A stretch of 56,785 bases of DNA from Bacteroidales bacterium UBA5548. GTDB taxonomy: Bacteria; Bacteroidota; Bacteroidia; Bacteroidales; UBA932. Under the pieces are notes generated by a model. The model did not search any database, was not told where the DNA came from, and was given only the letters and a program-made list of their open reading frames with translations. Numbering within the stretch: position 1 is the stretch's first letter; every line of letters begins with the position of its first letter. The position numbers and the translations under genes were made by a program. The stretch covers positions 218 to 57,002 of the forward strand of contig DINE01000008.1 in the NCBI GenBank assembly GCA_002425935.1. Direction: 5' to 3'. This document shows, piece by piece, positions 23,517 through 31,874 of this stretch.

Positions 23517-24974
23517 TTATTTAAGTGACTTTTTAACGTCGTTGAGATAATCCTCCAGACCCCTTACAACCTTAATCATCATATCTTTCTGAAATTTAGA
23601 ACTGGCAAGAAGCTCCTCTTCTGGTAATGAACTCATAAAGAGAGCCTCAACCAGTACAGATGGAAATTCAGTCGGGGCATTAAGTGCAAAGTTGAAGTTT
23701 CCTATCAATCCGAAGTTTTTAACATTCAGCTCGAGCAACCTTTTTAATACTGTAAGTGCAAGCGGCCTGTATTCGATATGTCTGTAGTAAGTACTTGTCC
23801 CCATCTCTCTTAACGGATGGCCTCCTGCGTTGCAGTGCACAGACACAACAAGGTCGACATTTGCATTTTTAAATATATCAACCCTCTCTTGCATTGATAC
23901 ATCAATATCTTCCGACCTGCTCATAACTACCCGTGCTCCTCTCTTCTCAAGCTCCTCCTTTAACATAAAGGCCATTGTGAGATTAAAATCCTTCTCCCTC
24001 AATCCCGCCGTACTTACCGCACCTGTGGCAGAGCCGCCGTGCCCTGCATCAACACCAATTACCATCCCCTTAAGAGTTGGAGCAGGTGTATGTTTGATGG
24101 TAATATCAAGGGAGTTTCCTGCATAATCTACGCTATAACCCCAGCTGAACTTGTCCTTTAGGTAGATAATTGCGGTGAAGACATCAGGCGAAGTCTGACG
24201 AAAATGTACATAATCTACTGCCTTAAGATCGAGATACTGCGTAATCCAGTTGGAGTTACAGGCGGCGCCATGTATCTCAACCATTAGTCTGTTTGGATCA
24301 CTCTCCCTGTAGATGATGTACGGCTGACGTTCCTGCAGAGATATTCTGATTCTGTCTGCTTTTCCGGCATTTGATACGCTCCATGAACTTGTAAGTGAGA
24401 ATGGAGGTTTGACTCCAAGGGGCACTCTTTCAACAAATTGTTTTGGAATATAAGCATAACTGCTCTCTGATAACCTTACTTTATATAAATTATTTACTGA
24501 ATCAATCAGTTCAAGTTTGATACCCTCAGCTAAAAAATTTATCTTTGCACCGCCGAGCCGGTCCTCTCCCGCACCATAGTTAAGGTAAGCTCCTTTTTTT
24601 GTTTTGACTACGGGGTTTGGATAGTCGGCTACAGGTTCCGCTCTTTGCTGAGGATTAGCTTTTTTGTAGTACACCGAGAACTTAATTATCTCTTCTGTAG
24701 TGCCTCTGACCGACTTAACGGTTATTTCGTTATCGCCCTCATTAAGCATAAGTTCGGTACCAAAAGAACCGGTAGAGTATTGTTTAACAGGCAGGTCATT
24801 GATATATATCGCAGAACCGGGAACCGTTGCACCGGTTATGAAGTGTGATTGAGTAAAGACTGTATCGGTCTTTCCCCTTACAATTCTTAAGGTTTGTTCG
24901 TTCCGGGCTGTTGCAGTAGATGATAATACAAGAGTCAGAATGAAGAGTGAGATAAGTTTTAGGTTGGTTTTCAT
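23517..24974 (-). CDS. N-acetylmuramoyl-L-alanine amidase (Amidase_3)
   Basis: The protein cleaves the bond between N-acetylmuramic acid and the stem peptide in the periplasm. From the ATG at 24974 it has 485 residues: a signal peptide (about 1-22), a region of about 100 residues that may be a Bacteroidota N-terminal module, an AMIN-like region (about 195-295) and a zinc amidase domain (about 303-475). Zinc and catalytic residues are His312 (DAGHGG), Glu327 (LREKDFN), His380 (SVHCNAG) and Glu443 (VLVEALFMS). The ATG at 24974 gives the proper signal peptide and follows the promoter; an in-frame ATG at 25037 does not. It is the first gene of the operon with uvrB, the Rel homologue and uvrA. Confidence 0.9.
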   Translation of the reverse strand: MKTNLKLISLFILTLVLSSTATARNEQTLRIVRGKTDTVFTQSHFITGATVPGSAIYINDLPVKQYSTGSFGTELMLNEGDNEITVKSVRGTTEEIIKFSVYYKKANPQQRAEPVADYPNPVVKTKKGAYLNYGAGEDRLGGAKINFLAEGIKLELIDSVNNLYKVRLSESSYAYIPKQFVERVPLGVKPPFSLTSSWSVSNAGKADRIRISLQERQPYIIYRESDPNRLMVEIHGAACNSNWITQYLDLKAVDYVHFRQTSPDVFTAIIYLKDKFSWGYSVDYAGNSLDITIKHTPAPTLKGMVIGVDAGHGGSATGAVSTAGLREKDFNLTMAFMLKEELEKRGARVVMSRSEDIDVSMQERVDIFKNANVDLVVSVHCNAGGHPLREMGTSTYYRHIEYRPLALTVLKRLLELNVKNFGLIGNFNFALNAPTEFPSVLVEALFMSSLPEEELLASSKFQKDMMIKVVRGLEDYLNDVKKSLK

Positions 24975-25003
24975 GGCTTGATATTTGCTAAAATTGAGAA
25001 GCA

Positions 25004-25011
25004 CAAATTTA
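25004..25011 (-). promoter_or_regulatory. Predicted -7 element for the amidase-uvrB-rel-uvrA operon
   Basis: On the minus strand TAAATTTG (25011 to 25004) matches TAnnTTTG, 29 bases before the amidase ATG. The divergent SIMPL gene starts at 25019, so the promoter is squeezed between the two starts. Confidence 0.5.
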
Positions 25012-25018
25012 GGTAAAA

Positions 25019-25735
25019 ATGGGAAGTATTCATACAAACAAAACTCTGTTCCCCGGCCTCTTTATAATGGTAGGTCTCATCTTTCTGGGAATCTTTATAA
25101 AAAGTGCGGTTATATCGCTAAAATCTTATGACAGGGTCGTTACAGTAAAGGGACTTTCAGAGGTTGAGGTTCCCGCTAACAAAGTTATCTGGCCTGTTGT
25201 CTACAAAGAGATTGGCGATGATCTTTCGGTTCTGTACAAATCGATCAATACCAAAAATAAAATTATCATTGATTATCTTAAATCCAAAGGTCTGGACGAA
25301 AATGATATATCAGTAGCAGCACCTCAGATTATTGACATGAATGCCGAAAGATATCAAAGCCAGCCGTCAAGGTATCGTTACAATATAACAAGCATTCTAA
25401 CAGTAACTTCAGATAAGGTTGCACTTGTAATGGAGATAATCTCAACTCAGTCAGAACTTTTGAATAAAGGTGTTGCGCTAACTGCCGGTGACTACCAGTA
25501 TGTCACACAGTATTTCTATACTGCTCTTAACGACATAAAACCCAAAATGATAGAAGAGGCCACTGCCAATGCAAGAGCTGCTGCAGAAAAATTTGCAAGA
25601 GACTCAGGTAGTAAGCTTGGCAAGATAAAAACAGCTAATCAGGGCCAGTTTACTATTTCGGACCGCGATGCAAACACTCCGCATATTAAAACAGTGCGTG
25701 TTGTGAGCACGATTGAATATATGCTTAAAGACTAA
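25019..25735 (+). CDS. SIMPL-domain (DUF541) protein
   Basis: The 238 residues begin with one membrane helix (about 12-32), probably an anchor or uncleaved signal. A SIMPL/DUF541 domain (about 40-235) follows, with VTVKGLSEVEVPANKVIWPVVY at its start and ATANARAAAEKFARDSG in the second half. The family is found in envelopes of many bacteria, including the kinase-associated mouse SIMPL homologue, but has no agreed bacterial role. It diverges from the amidase operon and precedes enolase by 52 bases on the same strand. Confidence 0.85.
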   Translation: MGSIHTNKTLFPGLFIMVGLIFLGIFIKSAVISLKSYDRVVTVKGLSEVEVPANKVIWPVVYKEIGDDLSVLYKSINTKNKIIIDYLKSKGLDENDISVAAPQIIDMNAERYQSQPSRYRYNITSILTVTSDKVALVMEIISTQSELLNKGVALTAGDYQYVTQYFYTALNDIKPKMIEEATANARAAAEKFARDSGSKLGKIKTANQGQFTISDRDANTPHIKTVRVVSTIEYMLKD

Positions 25736-25787
25736 GGTATTAAAATATTAAAATATAAATTGATTAAATTCAAACAATTAAGTAATT

Positions 25788-27059
25788 ATGGAAATTTGTA
25801 ATGTACACGCCCGCGAAATTCTTGACTCACGCGGAAATCCAACCATCGAAGTTGATGTTCACCTCCTTTCAGGAGCTTTCGGAAGAGCTGCCGTTCCATC
25901 AGGAGCATCAACCGGAATTAACGAAGCGCTAGAACTTAGAGACGGTGACAAATCACGTTATCTGGGCAAAGGTGTTCTTCAGGCTGTTAAAAATGTGAAT
26001 GAGATTATTGCTCCTGCTGTAATGGGTATGAGCGCCCTTAATCAGACACAAATAGATAAATTCCTCATCGAACTTGACGGTACCCCTACCAAATCTAAAC
26101 TTGGTGCGAACGCCATTCTTGGAGTATCACTTGCAGTTGCAAGAGCAGCAGCTAACTATCTTCAGATTCCGCTTTACAGATACATTGGCGGAACAAACGC
26201 TGTTACCCTTCCCGTTCCGATGATGAACATCATCAACGGCGGATCACACTCAGATGCCCCTATCGCATTCCAGGAGTTTATGATTCGTCCGGTTGGTGCT
26301 TCTAGCTTTAAAGAGGCTCTGAGAATGGGTGCTGAGGTTTTCCACAACCTTAAGAAGATATTCCATGACAGAGGTCTTAGCACAGCAGTTGGTGACGAGG
26401 GTGGTTTTGCACCTGCACTTAACGGCACAGAAGATGCTCTTGACTCAATTATTGCAGCTATTAAAAAAGCTGGTTATGAGCCCGGTAAAGATATTACAAT
26501 TGCTCTTGATTGTGCAGCAAGTGAGTTCTACAAAGAGGGAGTATATGACTACTCAAAATTTGAAGGCCCTCAGGGAGCTAAGAGATCAGCTGCTGAGCAG
26601 GTTGAATTCTTAAAATCGCTTGTTGAAAAGTACCCGATTGATTCAATCGAAGATGGCATGGATGAGCAGGACTGGGATGGCTGGAAACTTCTTACAGATG
26701 TACTTGGTTCAAAAATCCAGCTGGTTGGTGACGACCTTTTCGTAACCAATGTACAGTTCCTTAAGAAAGGTATTGAGATGGGTTGTACAAACTCAATTCT
26801 TATCAAGGTTAACCAGATTGGAACTCTTACCGAAACTCTTAACGCAATTGAACTTGCACACCGCAATAAGTTTACATCAGTTACCTCGCACCGTTCAGGT
26901 GAGACTGAAGACTCAACAATTGCCGACATCGCGGTTGCAACAAACTCAGGTCAGATTAAAACAGGCTCTCTAAGCCGTTCAGACCGTATGGCCAAGTACA
27001 ACCAACTTCTGAGAATTGAAGAGGAACTTGGAGATCTTGCACAATACGGCAGAAAGTAA
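25788..27059 (+). CDS. eno: Enolase
   Basis: Enolase interconverts 2-phosphoglycerate and phosphoenolpyruvate. At 423 residues it is of normal length. Visible signatures are ILDSRGNPTIEVDV (about 9-22), GGSHSDAPIAFQEFMI, the catalytic Glu in VGDEGGFAP, the magnesium ligands Asp (ALDCAASEFY) and Glu (SIEDGMDEQDW), and the family signature ILIKVNQIGTLTE with SHRSGETEDSTIAD. No good TAnnTTTG element is seen before it, so it may be read from the SIMPL promoter or from another promoter type. A strong terminator follows. Confidence 0.97.
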   Translation: MEICNVHAREILDSRGNPTIEVDVHLLSGAFGRAAVPSGASTGINEALELRDGDKSRYLGKGVLQAVKNVNEIIAPAVMGMSALNQTQIDKFLIELDGTPTKSKLGANAILGVSLAVARAAANYLQIPLYRYIGGTNAVTLPVPMMNIINGGSHSDAPIAFQEFMIRPVGASSFKEALRMGAEVFHNLKKIFHDRGLSTAVGDEGGFAPALNGTEDALDSIIAAIKKAGYEPGKDITIALDCAASEFYKEGVYDYSKFEGPQGAKRSAAEQVEFLKSLVEKYPIDSIEDGMDEQDWDGWKLLTDVLGSKIQLVGDDLFVTNVQFLKKGIEMGCTNSILIKVNQIGTLTETLNAIELAHRNKFTSVTSHRSGETEDSTIADIAVATNSGQIKTGSLSRSDRMAKYNQLLRIEEELGDLAQYGRK

Positions 27060-27101
27060 TCTCTCCACCACCTTTTGCAACTAATTGCAAATGTGAGCAC
27101 T

Positions 27102-27133
27102 AAAAAAGCCAACCCATATGGTTGGCTTTTTTT
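27102..27133. terminator. Bidirectional intrinsic terminator between eno and the barrel gene
   Basis: GCCAACC (27108-27114) pairs with GGTTGGC (27120-27126) around a 5-base loop. The stem is flanked by six As and seven Ts. It works in either direction, ending the eno transcript on the plus strand and the barrel gene (27163 stop) on the minus strand. Confidence 0.85.
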
Positions 27134-27162
27134 ATTGATCAAATTTCTCCGCATTTTAAATT

Positions 27163-29484
27163 TTAAAACATCCCCGTATCCCTGTCAGCATTTTGCAGTT
27201 TGCTGGCCTTCTCCTGATACTTTATGCCTTTGAAAATATTGTATCTCAGCCCCAGAACAATCATTGATTTGTTATCATCAATCCAGTTGTAGCTGCTGTA
27301 TTTTACCAAACTCTCCGGTATAGTTGATGTCCTGTATTTCGACTTAGTAAGAAACCAGAAGCAGCTTGCAGAGATCATAAGATCTCCCTTGGTATAGCTT
27401 AGATTTAAATATGATTGATTTTCGTTTGTTGAAAGGTATGGTCCATTTAGATACTTGCCGACAATATTTCCCAGAAAACTTGCATTCCATTGTTTATATT
27501 GAAATGTTATCTGATACCAGAGCGGAGAATAGGTATATGAGAAATTCCCTGCCAGAGAACTGGAGAGGTCAGTTTTCACTATCTGTCCCTGAAATCTAAA
27601 TGATAAAATATTGTTCTTAAAAGGCTTGATAGTTCCGGAATATACTCCTCCATAAGTATTAGACCAGTTCCCATTTTCCGATGCTAAAACTATAAAGTCA
27701 CTCCCTTGTGAGAAATAATTACTTATGGGTCTCTCTGTTGCTCTGTACACTGCACTAAGCTTAATTTCCAAAAACTTAGAACTCCATCCCCAGTCCAGAT
27801 TTAGGTCATTGGTAATGCTGTGTCTTAATTCCGGGTTGCCCTGCCTTATTATGTGCTCTGTCATATAAACTCTGTTATTGCTAAGCTGAGCAATACTTGG
27901 TTCAGTTGAGTACATCCTGTACTGGAATGTTAAAACACCGCCTTTTCCTGTGTTGTAAGAGATTACTCCCGACGGTCTGAATACCCAATCGTTAAACTGC
28001 TGAGTGTAGGTCTCTCTCCTTAAATTGTTTATGCCAATACTCGCCTTGTATGATAATTTACCCGACTTACCGGAAATTTCGGAGTAGAGGTAGTTCTTAA
28101 GAAACGATGTTTGATACTCTACATTCTCAAAACTGTTCTCTACATTAGAATTCATTCTGTTTGCCTCAATTGAATATCCTGTATTGAAACGAAATCCTGA
28201 AAATTCTGCAGAGTAATTGACCTCCCCGATAATTGAGATTTTTCTGTTCTTCTCAACCATATTATCCTCTAACTCAATGGCACCACTTTGGTTATACTCC
28301 TTTTTTGCATACTCATTATATGTGTAAAATCCCGTTCCAACAATATTAAAAGCCAACTCCTGATTGTTCTTTAACTTTTTCCAAAAATAGATATCAGCTG
28401 TAGGACCAATTATTGATGCCCTCCTCATATCAGTTCCGCTTTTACTGTCGCTTACACCTCCCTCCAGATAATCAATCTCAGAAGTATTAAAGGCATGTCT
28501 GGTTGTAAAGTTTGGGGAGAGCCTTATTTTCAGGGCATAGTCAGACTCCTTCTGGTTGATGAACATAAGATTTATGTAGCTATCATCATAGCCAAAGGCC
28601 GACTTTGAATATTGAAATCTTTGCATCCTGGTTCCATTGAAAATATAGTCATAGGATGTCTCTATATTATTTTTCTTATAGTTTCTGTGGTAAAGAGAGT
28701 AATCGACACCAAACTGACTTCTCCCTTTATTATACTTAAAGTATAACATCTCATTTCCAAAGCCTGTATTGAACGCCGATGACAAATTACCTCCTGCCGC
28801 AATCCCATCTTCTCTAACCTTTGTAATAATGTTAAGGACACTTCCAAACTCAGCATACCTTGCCGGAGGAATATCATAATGTTCAACTCTGGATATCTGA
28901 TCCGGTTTAATGGTTTTCAACTCTATCTCGTTTGCATTCATTCCATTTATCAATATTTTAACTGCTTTACCCGTAGAAGATGATATCCTCTCATTTGCAG
29001 GATCGAAAATAATCTGAGGAATAATTTTAGTTAGCTCAAGTGCGCTGGCAGCTCCCTTTACATCAGAGGGGAGTATCGTGTAAATCGTTTTGTCGCTTTG
29101 GATTTTTGTTCTGCTCTCCTGTACTGCTGCCGGACCAAGTGTTTTTACTTCCGTCTCAAGAATATGGTTGTGAACCACTGAATTATTCTCTCCGTTTTTG
29201 AATGAAAGGCTCTCTCGTAAACTCTTATAACCCACAAAAGAGATGACAAGAAGATAACTATCCTCCTGAACACTCCTGAATTCATAATTTCCGTTTAAAT
29301 CGGTAATTGTCCCATATTTAAACGCAGTAGTATCTGATGCACTGTATATAAGCACATTGGCAAATGGCACAGGCATGTTTTCGCTATCCTTCACACTCCC
29401 CTTTAAAGAGATTTGTGCAAATAATGTGTTTGAAGTTAATGCTACCACAAGAATAGCAAGCAGAAGTGATCTTAGATGTTTCAT
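27163..29484 (-). CDS. TonB-receptor-like outer-membrane barrel protein
   Basis: The protein has 773 residues with a signal peptide (about 1-23). A carboxypeptidase-regulatory-like domain (about 25-110; LKGSVKDSENMPVPFANV) and a plug-like segment (about 130-215; LELTKIIPQIIFDP, KILINGMNANEIELKTI) come next. The rest is a beta-barrel rich in Tyr, Asn and Ser. This is the plan of the OMP_b-brl_3 group, in which TonB-box dependence is uncertain. The substrate is unknown. A GH172-type gene lies 55 bases upstream on the same strand, so import or display of a glycan product is a reasonable guess. An 18-bp palindrome lies just before the start. Confidence 0.83.
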   Translation of the reverse strand: MKHLRSLLLAILVVALTSNTLFAQISLKGSVKDSENMPVPFANVLIYSASDTTAFKYGTITDLNGNYEFRSVQEDSYLLVISFVGYKSLRESLSFKNGENNSVVHNHILETEVKTLGPAAVQESRTKIQSDKTIYTILPSDVKGAASALELTKIIPQIIFDPANERISSSTGKAVKILINGMNANEIELKTIKPDQISRVEHYDIPPARYAEFGSVLNIITKVREDGIAAGGNLSSAFNTGFGNEMLYFKYNKGRSQFGVDYSLYHRNYKKNNIETSYDYIFNGTRMQRFQYSKSAFGYDDSYINLMFINQKESDYALKIRLSPNFTTRHAFNTSEIDYLEGGVSDSKSGTDMRRASIIGPTADIYFWKKLKNNQELAFNIVGTGFYTYNEYAKKEYNQSGAIELEDNMVEKNRKISIIGEVNYSAEFSGFRFNTGYSIEANRMNSNVENSFENVEYQTSFLKNYLYSEISGKSGKLSYKASIGINNLRRETYTQQFNDWVFRPSGVISYNTGKGGVLTFQYRMYSTEPSIAQLSNNRVYMTEHIIRQGNPELRHSITNDLNLDWGWSSKFLEIKLSAVYRATERPISNYFSQGSDFIVLASENGNWSNTYGGVYSGTIKPFKNNILSFRFQGQIVKTDLSSSLAGNFSYTYSPLWYQITFQYKQWNASFLGNIVGKYLNGPYLSTNENQSYLNLSYTKGDLMISASCFWFLTKSKYRTSTIPESLVKYSSYNWIDDNKSMIVLGLRYNIFKGIKYQEKASKLQNADRDTGMF

Positions 29485-29489
29485 TTACA

Positions 29490-29507
29490 GGTAAAATTTA
29501 TTTTACC
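29490..29507. promoter_or_regulatory. 18-bp palindrome before the barrel gene
   Basis: GGTAAAAT (29490-29497) and ATTTTACC (29500-29507) are perfect inverted repeats separated by TT. The palindrome ends five bases before the ATG of the barrel gene (29484, minus strand), in a 55-base gap. With only two bases between arms it cannot make a tight RNA hairpin without losing some pairs. A dimeric repressor site is therefore at least as likely as an RNA element that hides the start. Confidence 0.5.
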
Positions 29508-29539
29508 CATAAGACGATAATTGTCCTAAATAAGTTGCA

Positions 29540-31714
29540 CTATTTGCGTAAATAATCGATTCCCACGAAATAGTTAGTCTGTTCGGGATTACTCTTTCCC
29601 ATATTAGTTATTATTATCGTGTTTTCACCTTTTACTGACTCAAATCCCGAAACTTCAATCTCCTTAACAAGAGGCACTGTTGAATAGGAGTCAATAATCT
29701 GATCGGACTCTTTACCATTTACACTGATTTTAAATTTTCCGAAATTGCGTCCGCACACATAAGCTACAACCATTCTATTAAATGGCATTTCACCATCTGA
29801 ATAAAATTTCACAACCAGAGTATCTCCTTTAACTGCACCGCTCCAGTTAACAAACGCCTTATTACTGGTCTCAAAATTTACAGATCTGTCAAAGGAGACT
29901 CTCCCATTGCTTTTATCTTTAAAGAACAGCTGGTCGAATTCGTTTACTCCATCTTTTATAACTGCAGGCACAAGTTGCCTTCTGTCAGTGACAACTTCAA
30001 CCTTTACCCCACCTTCTGCTGTAATAAGAGTCCCAGTTCTATCAGGAAAGTATATCTCCGATTTAACCTCAGGCAAAAGGTAAAAATATGTAACGGGAGA
30101 GAAATTCAGAATTGCATCTGTCCAGGTCCAAACCTCCATGTCAAACTTGAGATGCTCTCTGAAAGGGAGTTTATCAAGAGCTCTGTAGCGCAAGTTTACT
30201 GTATACCCGGCTTCAAGGTTCCCGCTACCGTCCGGTTGTGAGATAAAAGGATGGTCTGTGAACTTTTCAGGCCTGCACCATGCATAACCGTAATAATCCT
30301 CTGTACCGGTTCCAAAGTGAGAGGGAAAACTCTCCCTGTCGACATATATCTTTTCGTCACCCTCTCCCCACCATGCGTAGGCACTGTTGTAAAGAGTCAA
30401 TGCATCACCTGCAAAAACTCCTCTTCCTGAAATTTCTACATAGTTAACGTCAAACGCGCCTTCACCAAAGAGATCGTTACTCTTTACACCACCAGCATCA
30501 AGTCTGTTGAACTCTCTCCACGAGGCGTGAAAATGCATACTGGAATCATCCCACCTCCACTCGCTCTCCAGAACCTCCAAATCTACCGAAACCTCCTTAT
30601 TGTAATGGTTGACGATTTTTATCTCTGCACTCTCTTTATAAGGCATAAGCCAATAAGACTCCATAAGGCTATCTTCATGAACATCTGTGTAAAACGTTGA
30701 GTGTGGAGAGATTTTATAGCCGGTTCCAAAAAAATCGCCTACCGGACTCCAGACACATCTCTTGCCATCAAACCATATTTCAATTACAACTGATCTTAAA
30801 GCCTGATTTAAACTGAAACTATTATCAGCCGACCCATTCTCAAGCTTTACAGACAATCGCGATATAGCAGCCTCTCCCTGAAATCTCTCTGTAAACGTAC
30901 TCCCAGGACCAAGATTAACACTCTTGCTGCTTAACCCCGGAGAACTGTTTTTTGGCGTAACAGATGGTTTTAATGAAACAGATCTCTCTTTGAAATTTGG
31001 CAACATTAGAAAATCTGAACATTTATTAATCAAATCACTGTTTAGCTTGAGCTGCTCATTGGAAAAACTCACAACCTCTGTACCGGGCAAATACTCTCTG
31101 TAATTTATGTTATAATAGACATTCTCCCCGCCAAATCCGGCATTTTGCTCTCTTACATTACTACTTTCATAAGTGATGATACATCTCTGTGCGTAAGGAA
31201 TCGGCATATAGAGGTTATGACCCCTCCTGTTATATCTGTAATCCTTAGAAACTGAGGAAGATAATGGTTCAGGTGCAAGCATTCCACCGCTTAGAATCTC
31301 AAAAGGTGAGCCCTGAACAACAGGCTCGTCTGAATTGTCAATATAAATTCTCATTGTACCCTCACCTGGATGAATCCCTGCAAATGTCATCCAAAATCTC
31401 ACCACAGCGCCCGGTCCGGAGTGGTCGAACATAACAAACTCTCTTCTGCCCTTTACAGAATCAACTCTCAGAAAGGTAGAAAGGTCAAAATTGGCAAACC
31501 ATCCCGGTTTATCAGGAGAGATACTCATTCTGTCGTAGCTGCTCATCTGCTTTAAATTAAATTCATTTTGAGGCCATCTGGCAAGTGCCTCTCTTGAGGT
31601 CATCTCTTTAAGCAATGAGCTAAGTGTAACACCTCTAAAAGACTCTTTTGCAAAACAATGAGCGGAAACCGCTATCAACAAAACATTCGTAACAATCAGG
31701 AGTATTCGTTTCAT
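29540..31714 (-). CDS. DUF2961/GH172-like protein
   Basis: The secreted protein of 724 residues has a signal peptide (about 1-22). Characteristic DUF2961 segments are visible: SGPGAVVRFWMTFAGI with LRIYIDN-like sequence (about 100-125), HNLYMPIPYAQRCIITYE, GDFFGTGYKISP and SHFGTGTEDYYGYAW (about 450-465). Some members of DUF2961 are glycoside hydrolase family 172, acting on fructofuranosides or D-arabinofuranosides. Whether this one is an enzyme, and on which sugar, cannot be told. It is larger than a single DUF2961 module, with a C-terminal region that may bind carbohydrate. It probably forms a transcript with the downstream barrel gene. Confidence 0.8.
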   Translation of the reverse strand: MKRILLIVTNVLLIAVSAHCFAKESFRGVTLSSLLKEMTSREALARWPQNEFNLKQMSSYDRMSISPDKPGWFANFDLSTFLRVDSVKGRREFVMFDHSGPGAVVRFWMTFAGIHPGEGTMRIYIDNSDEPVVQGSPFEILSGGMLAPEPLSSSVSKDYRYNRRGHNLYMPIPYAQRCIITYESSNVREQNAGFGGENVYYNINYREYLPGTEVVSFSNEQLKLNSDLINKCSDFLMLPNFKERSVSLKPSVTPKNSSPGLSSKSVNLGPGSTFTERFQGEAAISRLSVKLENGSADNSFSLNQALRSVVIEIWFDGKRCVWSPVGDFFGTGYKISPHSTFYTDVHEDSLMESYWLMPYKESAEIKIVNHYNKEVSVDLEVLESEWRWDDSSMHFHASWREFNRLDAGGVKSNDLFGEGAFDVNYVEISGRGVFAGDALTLYNSAYAWWGEGDEKIYVDRESFPSHFGTGTEDYYGYAWCRPEKFTDHPFISQPDGSGNLEAGYTVNLRYRALDKLPFREHLKFDMEVWTWTDAILNFSPVTYFYLLPEVKSEIYFPDRTGTLITAEGGVKVEVVTDRRQLVPAVIKDGVNEFDQLFFKDKSNGRVSFDRSVNFETSNKAFVNWSGAVKGDTLVVKFYSDGEMPFNRMVVAYVCGRNFGKFKISVNGKESDQIIDSYSTVPLVKEIEVSGFESVKGENTIIITNMGKSNPEQTNYFVGIDYLRK

Positions 31715-31846
31715 AAGTCGTAACAGGGTTATTCAGTTATTTCATTTTAACGAAGATAATATATTTTACGCTCCGCTCCACTTTTGTTCAACTAATTATT
31801 AATGTGCTGTTTGTTACCCAAAAGTGGTGCAGAGATTTATTTTTTA

Positions 31847-31854
31847 TATCTTTG
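31847..31854 (+). promoter_or_regulatory. Predicted -7 element for the M14 carboxypeptidase gene
   Basis: TATCTTTG matches TAnnTTTG and lies 20 bases before the ATG at 31875. No well-spaced -33 element is apparent. The rest of the 160-base divergent gap (31715-31874) shows nothing else I can name. Confidence 0.5.
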
Positions 31855-31874
31855 AAATCCAAAAATTTTAAACA

